From Deltaproteobacteria bacterium (GTDB lineage Bacteria > Myxococcota_A > UBA796 > JAFGLY01), in the NCBI GenBank assembly GCA_016927815.1, contig JAFGLY010000173.1, forward strand, positions 1-39,316: a stretch of 39,316 nt of DNA. Direction: 5' to 3'. Every line of letters starts with the position of its first letter. Position 1 is the first letter of the stretch. A program made the translations under genes and the position numbers. The notes under the pieces were generated by a model. That model had not been told where the DNA came from. It ran no database searches and saw only the letters and a program-made list of their open reading frames with translations. Of this stretch, positions 25,101 through 33,434 are shown in pieces.

Positions 25101-27086
25101 GACGGTTTCCACCGACGACCGCCGAGCCGCTCCCCCGATCGCGCGATCCGGTTCAACTGCGACCGCGCGATCCAGAGCCTCCGCGACGTCCTGGAGGCGG
25201 AAGGGCTTGGCCAGGACGGCCTGGAACCCGTACCGCGCGGGGTGGGCGAGCACGGGGTCGTCCGAGTAGCCGCTGGTGGCCACGGCTCGGACCTCTGGGT
25301 CCAGGTCGCGCAGGGCGGCCAGGGTGTCCAGCCCTCCCAGTCCGCCCGGAACGGTGAGATCGAGCACGACGACGTTGAACGGCTCTTCCTGCCCGGACGC
25401 GGCCCGGAAGAGGTCCAGGGCCGCCTCGCCCCGGTCGGCGGCCTCGCACGTGCAGCCGAGCAGGCGGATCATCTCGCCGAGGACCTCGCGCACGGTCGGG
25501 TCGTCGTCCATGAGGAGGACGCGGGAGAGGCGGTTCCTGGCGGGCGCAGGGCGGTCGCGAGGGTTCGTGGCGCTCGTGTGGGCGGCCGGCAGGTACACGC
25601 GGAACACGGTCCCCTTCCCCATCCGGGTGTCCACCGCGATCCGGCCGGCGTGGTTCCGCACGATGGCGTAGGAGGTGGCCAGGCCGAGGCCCGTGCCGCC
25701 GGCCCGGGTGGTGAAGTAGGGGTCGAAGATGCGGGGGAGGATCTCGGGCGGGATGCCCGGGCCGTGGTCCTCGACATCGATCCGCACGTACCGTCCCGCC
25801 TGGAGGCCGGGCAGGACGTCGGCCTCCAGGAGCTGGTTCGATGCCCGCACCTCCACGGTGCCGCCGCCCGGCATGGCCTGGGCCGCGTTGAGCACGAGGT
25901 TGTGGAGGACCTGGGCCAGCTGCCCGACGTCCACCGTTGCCGGCCACAAACCCGGGGGGACGTGGATCCGGCCCTCGACGTTGGCCCCACGGAGCGCAAA
26001 CGAGACGGCGTCGCGGAGGGTACCGCCCAGGGCCGTCGGCCGCACCACCGGAGCCCCGCCCTTGGCGAAGGCGAGCAGCTGGTGGGTGAGGGCCGTAGCG
26101 CGATCAACTGCACGCGCGGCTGCATCGATGTGCACGAGGAGGTCCGGGTGGTCTCCGAGCCGACACCGCACCACCTCGAGGTGTCCGAGGAACCCGGCGA
26201 GCAGGTTGTTGAAATCGTGCGCGATTCCTCCCGCGAGCACGCCCAGCGAGTCGATCCGCTCCGCCTTCAGGCGTTCCAGTTCGAGCTGGTGGCGATCGCT
26301 GATGTCGCGTGCGGCGGTGAGGCGCAGGCGTCGCCCGCCCTCCTCGTAGGCGGTGGAGGTGATCTCCACCTGGAGAACGTGGCCGTCCACCCGCACGGCG
26401 CGTCCGAACCAACTCCCCGCGGGTTCGGCCAGCAGGCGGCGGTCCAGGGAGGTCCGGTCTTCGGGGTGGATGAACTCGGAGGCATGGCGCCCCACCAGGG
26501 CGCTGGCATCGTCGTACCCCAGGAACCGGGCGGCCCCCTCGTTGGCCTCCAGAACGAGGCCCCCGTCGTGGATCAGGATGGCGTCGAACGTGGCCGCGAG
26601 GATGCGCCGGTACCGCTCCTCGCTCGCCCGGGCGGCCTCGCGCGCATCCCTCTCGGAGGTGATGTCCCGCGACAGCCCCACCACGGCCGTGACGTCCCCT
26701 CGGGCATCCCGTACCGGGGAGAGAATCGTGTGGAGGAACACCGGACGATCGCCGAACCGGTTGGGTGCCCGCTCCTCCAGGGACCTTCCGGTCCGGATCA
26801 CGCGGGTGACGTTCGCCACCTGCCGGGCGGCGATGCCCGGTGGGAAGATCTCCTCGAGCCGCCGGCCCACCAGGTCCTCCAGGTCGCGGCCGATGGCGCG
26901 GACGCCGAACGGGTTGACGTACCGGACCGTGCACGCCCGGTCCAGGAGGAAGATGTAGTCCAGGACGCTCTCGACGAGAACGCGGTACGAGTCCTCCACC
27001 AGGGCGCACTCGTCGGCCGGCGTGCGCGGGACACCGGGGTCCGAGGTCGGCAACGCCTCGGGGCCTGCATCGGATCGGACGGGCAA
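25098..27086 (-). CDS. PAS-PAS hybrid histidine kinase with C-terminal receiver
   Basis: This 662-residue soluble sensor has PAS 1 at about 30-150 (YIFLLDRACTVRYVNPFG), PAS 2 at 156-270 (RILAATFDAILIHDG) and a dimerisation/phospho-acceptor helix with His290 in GGIAHDFNNLLAG. The ATPase domain has N box Asn400 in NLVLNAAQAM, DHGPGIP at 440-446 and GGTGLGLATSYAIV at 463-476. A receiver domain from 520 has Asp576 (VVVLDLTVPGG) and Lys627. No membrane segment is seen, so it reads an internal cue through PAS. The start used is TTG 27086, with AAGGGG 7 bases upstream; no ATG or GTG offers a better ribosome site. Orientation and a 76-base gap place it directly upstream of the pump operon. Its phosphotransfer partner is not evident. 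Confidence 0.88.
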   Translation of the reverse strand: MPVRSDAGPEALPTSDPGVPRTPADECALVEDSYRVLVESVLDYIFLLDRACTVRYVNPFGVRAIGRDLEDLVGRRLEEIFPPGIAARQVANVTRVIRTGRSLEERAPNRFGDRPVFLHTILSPVRDARGDVTAVVGLSRDITSERDAREAARASEERYRRILAATFDAILIHDGGLVLEANEGAARFLGYDDASALVGRHASEFIHPEDRTSLDRRLLAEPAGSWFGRAVRVDGHVLQVEITSTAYEEGGRRLRLTAARDISDRHQLELERLKAERIDSLGVLAGGIAHDFNNLLAGFLGHLEVVRCRLGDHPDLLVHIDAAARAVDRATALTHQLLAFAKGGAPVVRPTALGGTLRDAVSFALRGANVEGRIHVPPGLWPATVDVGQLAQVLHNLVLNAAQAMPGGGTVEVRASNQLLEADVLPGLQAGRYVRIDVEDHGPGIPPEILPRIFDPYFTTRAGGTGLGLATSYAIVRNHAGRIAVDTRMGKGTVFRVYLPAAHTSATNPRDRPAPARNRLSRVLLMDDDPTVREVLGEMIRLLGCTCEAADRGEAALDLFRAASGQEEPFNVVVLDLTVPGGLGGLDTLAALRDLDPEVRAVATSGYSDDPVLAHPARYGFQAVLAKPFRLQDVAEALDRAVAVEPDRAIGGAARRSSVETV

Positions 27087-27155
27087 GGTCGAACCCCTTC
27101 GCCCGGCCTCCTATCGGCATCCGCAGCCCGCGTCCCATCCCGTTAGAGGCCCCCG

Positions 27156-28772
27156 ATGCGACCCCGGATCCTCGTACGGGGCGCCGGAGAGATCGCCTCC
27201 GGCATCGCCCACCGCCTCTTCCGTTGCGGGCTGCCGGTGGCCTGCACCGAGAGGAACCCGCCCACGGCGGTCTGCCGCATGGTGGCGTTCGCCACGGCCG
27301 TGACGGACGGCAGCACCGAGATCGAGGGCGTGGCCGGGCGCCGCTGGGAGCTGGCCGACGCCTGGCGCCTCGGAGAGGAACGGCTCGACCACGTCCCGGT
27401 GTTCGTGGACCCGGAGGCCTCACTCCTGGACACCTGGAAGCCCGACATCCTGGTGGACGCCCGCGGGCTGGGGCAACCCTCGGACACCCGGCGCCACCAG
27501 GCACACCTGGTGATCGGGCTCGGTCCGGGCCTGCGCGCAGGCCGCGACGTGGACGCGGTGATCGAGACACGGCGGGGCCATGACCTGGGGCGCATCCTCA
27601 CTGAGGGAGAGGCGCTGCCGGACACCGGGACCGCCGGTTTCATCGGAGGCTGCGGACCCGAGCGGATCCTCCGGGCACCGATGGACGGCCGGTTGGACGC
27701 CGTCCGGGTCATCGGCGAACGCGTCGAGCGCCAGGAGACCGTGGCCCGGGTGGGCGGCCGGGAGGTGCGGGCCGCCTGTGCCGGGGTCCTGCGCGGGCTC
27801 CTGCCCTCCGGCATGCCGGTGATTGCGGACACGAAGATAGGCGACGTGGACCCCGTGGGCGATTTCGCCGCCTGCTTCTCGATCTCGGACCGAACGCGCG
27901 CGCTCTCGGGCGCCGTGCTGGAGGTGGTCCTGGGGTGCTTCCCCGCGGCCCACGACGCCTCCTGCATTGTCTGGCCCGATCCGGACTACCGGCTCCTGGA
28001 CCCCACGGGGCACGCTCGGTACGTCCACCTGGTGGGCGGTGGCGGCAAGACCACGCTCCTGTACGGCTGGAGCCGCGGGCTCGCCCGCGAGGGTCACCGC
28101 GTGGTGTGCGCCACCACCACCCGGATCCGCTACCCGAGCCCGGATCAGTGTCCTCGGGTCGTGCTGGAACCCGATCCGGACCGTCTCGCCCGGCGAGTGG
28201 CCGAGGTGCTGCCGCCGGCGAACCGCCTGGCCGTGGTCCGGGAGTGGGTGCCAGGCAGCGCCAAGCTGCTCGGCCATCCGCCCGCCACCCTCGACACCCT
28301 GCTGGACAGCGGGACCGTCGACCGGATCCTGGTGGAGGCGGATGGCAGCGCTCAGCGGCCCCACAAGGTGCACGCCCCCCACGAACCGGTGGTCTCCACC
28401 CGGGCGGATCTCGTGGTGGTCCTCGTCGGGATCGACGTACTGGGCCACCCGGCCACCGAGACCACCGTGCACAACGCCGATCTCTACCGTCAGCGCCTCG
28501 GTCGTCTTCCCGAAGATCTCGTCCATCCGGGAGACCTGGCCGTCTCCCTCCTCCACCCGGAAGGGTGGCTCCGAGCGGTTCCCGTGGGCGTCCCCGTCTC
28601 GCTCCTCGTCACCCACGTGCGCTCACCGGACCAGTGGCAGGATGCCCACGCCGTGGCACGCGCCGTGCTCTGCCGCGACTCGAACCGCCGCGTCCGCTGC
28701 GTGGTGGCAGGGGATCTCGCGGGATCGGAGCCTCGCCTCGCGCTCCTCGGTCGATGCGCGCCGGACGGCTAG
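27156..28772 (+). CDS. YqeB-YqeC fusion, selenium-dependent Mo-hydroxylase accessory protein
   Basis: The 538-residue protein starts at ATG 27156. Residues 1-265 match YqeB (EF2563 family), a Rossmann-like protein that begins ILVRGAGEIASGIAHRL, with FIGGCGPERILRAP at 162-175 and VIADTKIGD at 222-230. Residues 288-538 match YqeC, a P-loop protein beginning YVHLVGGGGKTTLLYGW (Walker A 294-300), then ATTTRI and ILVEADGSAQRPHKVHAP. Both families occur as separate genes in loci for selenium-dependent molybdenum hydroxylases, where they are thought to help build or insert the selenium-containing cofactor; their exact chemistry is unproven. Here they form one chain. The stop overlaps the stop of the facing carbamate kinase by 4 bases. 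Confidence 0.87.
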   Translation: MRPRILVRGAGEIASGIAHRLFRCGLPVACTERNPPTAVCRMVAFATAVTDGSTEIEGVAGRRWELADAWRLGEERLDHVPVFVDPEASLLDTWKPDILVDARGLGQPSDTRRHQAHLVIGLGPGLRAGRDVDAVIETRRGHDLGRILTEGEALPDTGTAGFIGGCGPERILRAPMDGRLDAVRVIGERVERQETVARVGGREVRAACAGVLRGLLPSGMPVIADTKIGDVDPVGDFAACFSISDRTRALSGAVLEVVLGCFPAAHDASCIVWPDPDYRLLDPTGHARYVHLVGGGGKTTLLYGWSRGLAREGHRVVCATTTRIRYPSPDQCPRVVLEPDPDRLARRVAEVLPPANRLAVVREWVPGSAKLLGHPPATLDTLLDSGTVDRILVEADGSAQRPHKVHAPHEPVVSTRADLVVVLVGIDVLGHPATETTVHNADLYRQRLGRLPEDLVHPGDLAVSLLHPEGWLRAVPVGVPVSLLVTHVRSPDQWQDAHAVARAVLCRDSNRRVRCVVAGDLAGSEPRLALLGRCAPDG

Positions 28773-28781
28773 GGATCCGGC
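28760..28781. terminator. Hairpin spanning two convergent stop codons
   Basis: GCCGGA (28760-28765) and TCCGGC (28776-28781) are perfect arms around a 10-base loop that contains the stop codons of both facing genes. The position suits a shared bidirectional stop, but there is no T-run on either side. Confidence 0.35.
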
Positions 28782-29725
28782 ACGATCCACGTACCCGTAC
28801 GCCCCGCGAGCGCGGCCTTGAGGGCGTAGATGTCGGTGATGAGCACCCGCTGGCCGCCTGCTGCCAGGAAGCGGCAGGCGGCCTCGATCTTGGGTCCCAT
28901 GCTCCCGGGTGGAAACTGGCCCTCGGCCAGGAGGCGGCGTGCCTGGGCGAGCGTCAGGTGGTCCAGGGGACGGGCCTGCGGTGTGCCCCAGTCCATCATC
29001 ACGCACTGGACCTCGGTGAGGATGTAGAGGTCCGGCGCACCCACGGCGAGAGCCAGCACCGCCGATGCCATGTCCTTGTCGATGACGCCCTCGAAGCCGA
29101 CGAGGTCGCCCGAAGGGGTGCGGGTGACGGGGATGCCGCCGCCTCCCGCGGTGATGACCACGGCCCCTCGCTCCAGCAGGGCCAGCACCTCGTCCCGCTC
29201 CACCACGGCCACGGGATCGGGCGAGGGCACCACCCGGCGCCAGCCCCGTCCGCGGTCCTCCTTCATCACCCAGCCCCGCGCCCGGCAGGTAGCCACCTTG
29301 CCCTCGTCGACCACGGGACCGACGAACTTGGTGGGGTTGCCTGCCGAGGGGTCGTCGGACCGGACCTCTACCATGCACAGCAGGCAGCAGGTGTGGGTGG
29401 AGAGGCCTCGGCGGCGGAACCGGCTGCGCAGGACGCGCTCGATCATGTAGCCGAGCCCCCCCTGGAGGTCGGCACCCATGAGGTCCAGCGGCAGTTCCGG
29501 TGCATGTCCGCGCGCCATCTCCACGCGGATCATCTGGTTCCCGATCTGGGGACCGTTGCCGTGCGTGATGACGAGCGAGCACCCTCGCTCCACCAGTCCG
29601 ACCACGCCCGCGAGGCTGGCGTCCAGGTTGGCCAGATCCTGGCTGACCGTACCCTCCTCGTTGGGGCGGGAGATGGCATTGCCGCCCAGGGCCACCACGA
29701 CGCGGCGGGCGGGTTCGATGGGCAT
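28769..29725 (-). CDS. arcC: Carbamate kinase (ArcC/YqeA type)
   Basis: This 318-residue amino-acid-kinase fold enzyme makes ATP and carbamate from carbamoyl phosphate and ADP. Conserved blocks are VVVALGGNAI near the start, VITHGNGPQIGN, ITAGGGGIPVTR, VIDKDMASAVLA and GSMGPKIEAA near the C-terminus. The length is typical. It converges on the YqeB-YqeC gene and follows the VWA gene by 64 bases on the same strand. In Mo-hydroxylase/ssnA loci the carbamate kinase harvests carbamoyl phosphate from purine-derived ureides, which is the likely role here. No ornithine carbamoyltransferase or arginine deiminase is nearby, so arginine fermentation is less likely. Confidence 0.93.
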   Translation of the reverse strand: MPIEPARRVVVALGGNAISRPNEEGTVSQDLANLDASLAGVVGLVERGCSLVITHGNGPQIGNQMIRVEMARGHAPELPLDLMGADLQGGLGYMIERVLRSRFRRRGLSTHTCCLLCMVEVRSDDPSAGNPTKFVGPVVDEGKVATCRARGWVMKEDRGRGWRRVVPSPDPVAVVERDEVLALLERGAVVITAGGGGIPVTRTPSGDLVGFEGVIDKDMASAVLALAVGAPDLYILTEVQCVMMDWGTPQARPLDHLTLAQARRLLAEGQFPPGSMGPKIEAACRFLAAGGQRVLITDIYALKAALAGRTGTWIVPDP

Positions 29726-29789
29726 GAGGCGGCCTCGAGACGGGGCCCGACCGCCGTATCCCGCCGCCGACCCCCTGCCCGCAGCCGGC

Positions 29790-32264
29790 TCACACCGTGA
29801 GGCGTCGGTAGATCGCCGGCAGCCGTGCGGGCAGGGACTCCACCCGCTCGATGACCGTGTAGGACGAGGCCCCGTACATGCGGGGCAGGTACTCGCGGCT
29901 GTGGGGATCCACCGTGATGCAGAAGGGGTGCAAACCCGCCTGCCGCGCCTCCAGCAGGGCCATGCGGGTGTCCTCCTGGGCGTAGGCGTCCGCGTAGCGC
30001 TCGCATCCGCAGTCCAGGGGCTTCCCGTCGGAGAGCAGGACGAGCAGGCGGGTGCGCGCGGGCCGCTCCAGCAGGCGGCGGCTGGCGTGCCGGATGGCCG
30101 CTCCGTCCCGATTCTCCATGCGCCACCCGATCGCGCCGATCCGCTCCCGGGCCGCGGGCCCCCAGGGCTCGTCGAACGACTTGGCCACGTAGAACGCGAC
30201 CTGCTCCCGTCCGTACCCGGAGAAGCCCCAGATCGCGAAGGCGTCGCCGAGGGCGTCCACCGCCTCGGCGATGAGGACCAAAGCCTCCTTCTCGACGTCC
30301 ACGATCCGCTGGCCGGTGCCGGTCACCACCTCGTTGGTGGAGGAGGAGAGGTCGAGCAGGAACGCCACGGCCACGCTCCGATCCGCCCGCTCCCTGCGTG
30401 CGTAGAGGCGCTCCGAGGGGCTGCCACCGGCGCGCCGGACGGTGCGGTCCTCCACCACCCGGTCCATGTCCAACTCGTCCCCGTGCGCGAGGCCGCGCAC
30501 CCGCCGGACGTCGTCCGGCCTGAGCGCCTCGAACTGTCTCCGCAGCGCGGCCACCAGCGGCCGCCGCCGATCGAGGACCTCGTCCGCGAAGGCCGAGGAG
30601 CCTCGGGCGAGCGCGTACTCCCGCACGCGTACCCGGTCGGGGAGCCGGTCCGAGACGGTATGGTCCCACTCCGGGTAGAGGAATCCCGCGCCCGACAGGG
30701 GGTGCCCCGGGTCCACGCCCTCCCGGAGGACCGGCGACAGGGACGGTTCGTCCCGCGCCTCGGCCAGTGGCCCGGCCGGGGCCTCGTGGGCGGCGAGCCA
30801 GGCATCCGTCTCGGCCCAATCGCTGGACGCCACCTGGGCGCGGGCCTCTCCCAGCCCGAGCCGCGTGCCCACGGCCCGCAGGGCGGCCACCAGGGCCAGG
30901 GCCCGCTCGTCCAGGGCCCACGCACGAGCGTCTCTCAAGTCCGATCGGATCTGGGCCCCTCCCGGGAGGGGGTCCAGGCCGGGTTCACGGCCCGCGACGG
31001 GTTCGTCGCTCCGGGCGAGGAGGCCGGAGACCGCCGGCCAGACCTCGACCAGGGCGCGGGCCGAGTCGGCGACGTCCGCCTCCGGCCGCCGCACCCGTTC
31101 CAGTCGGGGCAGGAGGACAGCAAGCACGGCGCGTGCGCCTGGGTCGAGTTCGCGATCCTCCTCCGAACGGCGCGGAAGGTGCCATGCACGCCGGGCCAGG
31201 ATCTCCACCGCCTGGTCCACCGGGGCCAGCGCGGTCAGCGGGGGCCGGTCGTCGGGCAGGTCCGCCCGGTGACCCGCGAGGTCCCGCGCCAGTCCCGGGT
31301 AGGCCGCCTCGATCCGGGCTTCCACGCGGGCCTCCTCAAGGATCCCGAAGAGGTCCCGCGCGAGGGAACGGACGCCCAAACCCCGAAAGAGACGCTCGTG
31401 CTCGACTTCGCCCTCCCTCCGCGCGGGCCACACACCGGGCAGGTCGTCGAGGATCAAGTCGAAGGTGCCGAACTCGATCATCCCGGCAGCCAGCGCCGTG
31501 GCCACCCGGTACGCCCGGAAGTCCCGCCCGTCGCCGAAGGTGTCCATCCTCGCGGGCAGGTGGATGTCGTGCCCGTCCGCGAAGGCCCGGGGGGCACCGC
31601 GCCGTCCCGGCCCGATCGGCTCCGGCGGCGCGGCCCGGATTCGCACCTCCTGGCCGCAGTGAGCGGTGGCGTACAGGGAGAGGATGCGAGTGACCTCCTC
31701 CAGGGCCACGCCCGGGCGGAGAGAGGCCATGGCCTCGCGGGAGGCCTCGGACTCGAGACGCAGGAAGGCGGCTGCGCGCTCGGGACTGGCCAGGCCCCGG
31801 TCCAGGAAGGACCGGAGCGCGCCGTCTTCGAGCACAGGCAGGAGCGCGGGCAGGTGCTCGACCAGGGTCGAAACGGAACGGGGCTGGGTGTCGAGCGCCC
31901 ATCCCACCCAGCGGAGCAGCCTCCGACGGTCTGCCGGGGCCACGCAGGCAAGGTGGTCCGGCAACGTCTCGGCAAGGCGGAGCGCCTCCTCCGGATCCCG
32001 CTCCACGGCCTGCGCGAGAAGGTCGGTGCACTGCCGGGCGTGGTCCTCCCCGAGCGTCTCCACCACGGCCAGGACCTTGCGGGCCCAGGCCATGCCCGTG
32101 CGCCGATCTCGAGCCAGCAGCCGGGCAACGGGCCCGGCGAGCGCCGCCAGCCGGTCGAGCGGCGGCCAGGTCTCCCGACCCACGAGGCGTGCGGCCCGCC
32201 TGAGGAAGCCGCTCGAGCCGCCATCGGTGCCCGGTGGACGCGAACCCGGGATCCGGCGCGCCAT
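29790..32264 (-). CDS. Large VWA-domain protein of the NorD/CbbO type
   Basis: The 824-residue protein starts at ATG 32264, preceded by GAGG. An in-frame GTG at 32276 would instead overlap the upstream stop as GTGA. The N-terminal 250 residues are helical and repeat-like. The middle contains FADGHDIHLPARMD and FGTFDLI, typical of NorD/CbbO. The C-terminal third has YPEWDHTVSDRLPDRVRVRE and a von Willebrand A domain whose MIDAS is Asp638-x-Ser640-x-Ser642 (FLLDLSSSTNE), with LLVLLSDGKPLD further on. Such proteins work with a MoxR-type ATPase to remodel or load metal into a client enzyme (NO reductase, Rubisco, or CO dehydrogenase with CoxD/CoxE). No client gene is adjacent. The gene sits between the ATPase and carbamate kinase on one strand. 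Confidence 0.85.
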   Translation of the reverse strand: MARRIPGSRPPGTDGGSSGFLRRAARLVGRETWPPLDRLAALAGPVARLLARDRRTGMAWARKVLAVVETLGEDHARQCTDLLAQAVERDPEEALRLAETLPDHLACVAPADRRRLLRWVGWALDTQPRSVSTLVEHLPALLPVLEDGALRSFLDRGLASPERAAAFLRLESEASREAMASLRPGVALEEVTRILSLYATAHCGQEVRIRAAPPEPIGPGRRGAPRAFADGHDIHLPARMDTFGDGRDFRAYRVATALAAGMIEFGTFDLILDDLPGVWPARREGEVEHERLFRGLGVRSLARDLFGILEEARVEARIEAAYPGLARDLAGHRADLPDDRPPLTALAPVDQAVEILARRAWHLPRRSEEDRELDPGARAVLAVLLPRLERVRRPEADVADSARALVEVWPAVSGLLARSDEPVAGREPGLDPLPGGAQIRSDLRDARAWALDERALALVAALRAVGTRLGLGEARAQVASSDWAETDAWLAAHEAPAGPLAEARDEPSLSPVLREGVDPGHPLSGAGFLYPEWDHTVSDRLPDRVRVREYALARGSSAFADEVLDRRRPLVAALRRQFEALRPDDVRRVRGLAHGDELDMDRVVEDRTVRRAGGSPSERLYARRERADRSVAVAFLLDLSSSTNEVVTGTGQRIVDVEKEALVLIAEAVDALGDAFAIWGFSGYGREQVAFYVAKSFDEPWGPAARERIGAIGWRMENRDGAAIRHASRRLLERPARTRLLVLLSDGKPLDCGCERYADAYAQEDTRMALLEARQAGLHPFCITVDPHSREYLPRMYGASSYTVIERVESLPARLPAIYRRLTV

Positions 32265-32272
32265 GGTCCGCC

Positions 32273-33085
32273 TCACAGGAAGTCGGCGACGATCTCCTCG
32301 ATGGAGCGACGCAGGTCGGGGTCGTCGGTGAGGGTGCGGGTGAACGCGGCCGCGCAGGCGACCCGAGGCGTGGCGCCGGCCCGCACGAGCCGGGCGGCGT
32401 AGACCACCAGGCGGGTCGATACGCCCTCCTCCAACCCGCGATCCACGAGGTTGCGCACCTTGCCCGCGATGCGGACCAGGGCATCGGCCAGCGCCTCGTC
32501 CACCTCGGCCTCGGCAGCGATCACCCGGCGCTCCAGTTCTGGCGGCGGGAACGCGAAGTCCAGGGAGACGAACCGCTGGCGCGTCGAGGGCTTGAGGTCC
32601 TTCACCGCGGACTGGTACCCGGGGTTGTAGGAGACCACGACCTGGAAACCGGGCGCGGCGTGGAGCACCGTGCCGAGCTTCTCCACGGGCAGCATCCGGC
32701 GGTCGTCGGTGAGGGGGTGGATCACCACGAGCGTGTCCTTGCGGGCCTCGACCATCTCGTCCAGGTAGACGATGGCGCCGTGCCGGACGGCCGCGGTGAG
32801 CGGGCCGTCGCACCACACGGTCTCGTCGCCCAGGATGAGGAAACGACCCACCAGGTCGGAGGCGGTGAGGTCCTCGTGGCAGGCCACCGTGACGAGCGGG
32901 CGGCCCAGCTTCCAGGCCATGTGGGTCACGAACCGCGTCTTCCCGGTCCCGGTCGGACCCTTGAGCAGGACCGGGAGGCCGCTCGCGGCTGCCTGTGCGA
33001 AGAGATCCACCTCGCCGGACACGGGCAGGTAGAAGGGCGGTTCGCGGACGAGGAAGTCTTCGACGGGCGGGGTGACGACGCGCAT
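32273..33085 (-). CDS. MoxR-type AAA+ ATPase (NorQ/CbbQ family)
   Basis: This 270-residue ATPase starts at ATG 33085, behind GGGAAGG. Walker A is GPTGTGKT at 43-50, and Walker B is VYLDEMVEA with Asp109-Glu110. VVSYNPGYQ (sensor 1) and [14 protein letters not shown] (arginine finger region) follow. The CbbQ/NorQ C-terminal domain runs to residue 270. It should form a hexamer that acts with the downstream VWA protein on a metalloenzyme client. A well-placed sigma-70-like promoter precedes it (33109-33137). Choosing between NorQ, CbbQ and CoxD roles is not possible without the client. Proximity to Mo-cofactor genes makes a molybdenum hydroxylase client worth considering. Confidence 0.9.
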   Translation of the reverse strand: MRVVTPPVEDFLVREPPFYLPVSGEVDLFAQAAASGLPVLLKGPTGTGKTRFVTHMAWKLGRPLVTVACHEDLTASDLVGRFLILGDETVWCDGPLTAAVRHGAIVYLDEMVEARKDTLVVIHPLTDDRRMLPVEKLGTVLHAAPGFQVVVSYNPGYQSAVKDLKPSTRQRFVSLDFAFPPPELERRVIAAEAEVDEALADALVRIAGKVRNLVDRGLEEGVSTRLVVYAARLVRAGATPRVACAAAFTRTLTDDPDLRRSIEEIVADFL

Positions 33086-33108
33086 GGGCCTTCCCAAACG
33101 AGGGAGCG

Positions 33109-33137
33109 AGCGTAGTCGGACCGCGGAGCCGGGGCAA
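33109..33137 (-). promoter_or_regulatory. Sigma-70-like promoter of the MoxR-VWA operon
   Basis: Minus strand: TTGCCC (33137-33132), a 17-base spacer, then TACGCT (33114-33109). It lies 24 bases before the ATPase start codon. Spacing is ideal and each hexamer keeps the most conserved bases. Confidence 0.5.
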
Positions 33138-33379
33138 GGCCGAGAACCAGCCCTCAGCCTCTTGCCGTCCCGTGTGGGGGAGCCGGGCGTCGGGCCTCCC
33201 GTCGGACGGTGCGCCGCGGCCGATCCTCGGGAGCGGACGACGGACCCTTGCGGCCCTCGACCGGATCTCCGGCCGCCCGGCCCGTGGCCTCCCATTCTTC
33301 ATCGCTTTCCGGTTCGGTTTCCCCCCGGCAGGAGAGACCCGACGTCCCGGCCGGGTGCGCATGCCGAGCGGAGCCCCTT
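33138..33379. other. Intergenic region without a recognisable gene
   Basis: These 242 bases lie between two divergent promoters. Open frames cross the region, but none has a convincing start, ribosome site or family resemblance. I see no RNA gene, repeat or strong hairpin. It may hold regulator sites that separate the two divergent units. Confidence 0.6.
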
Positions 33380-33408
33380 TTGACAACCGAAGCCCGGCCG
33401 CCTATCGT
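33380..33408 (+). promoter_or_regulatory. Strong sigma-70-like promoter of the small membrane protein gene
   Basis: TTGACA (33380-33385) is a perfect -35 hexamer. It is followed by a 17-base spacer and TATCGT (33403-33408). Transcription would start near 33415, giving a leader of about 20 bases that carries the ribosome site CAGGAG before ATG 33435. This is the best promoter match in the window. Confidence 0.65.
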
Positions 33409-33434
33409 CGGGCCTTCCCACCAGGAGTGCATCC

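Noticed and set aside
17358-27086. Efflux block as a recent mobile insertion
   Set aside because: No terminal repeats, integrase, tRNA or composition shift at either edge; kept only as a comparative question.
24852-32402. Long plus-strand frames of 764 and 974 codons opposite the hybrid kinase and the VWA gene
   Set aside because: Composition is typical of antisense frames in GC-rich DNA and no start or motif supports them.
33172-33434. Coding frames crossing the region before the small membrane protein
   Set aside because: No ribosome site or family match, and the strong promoter sits inside them.
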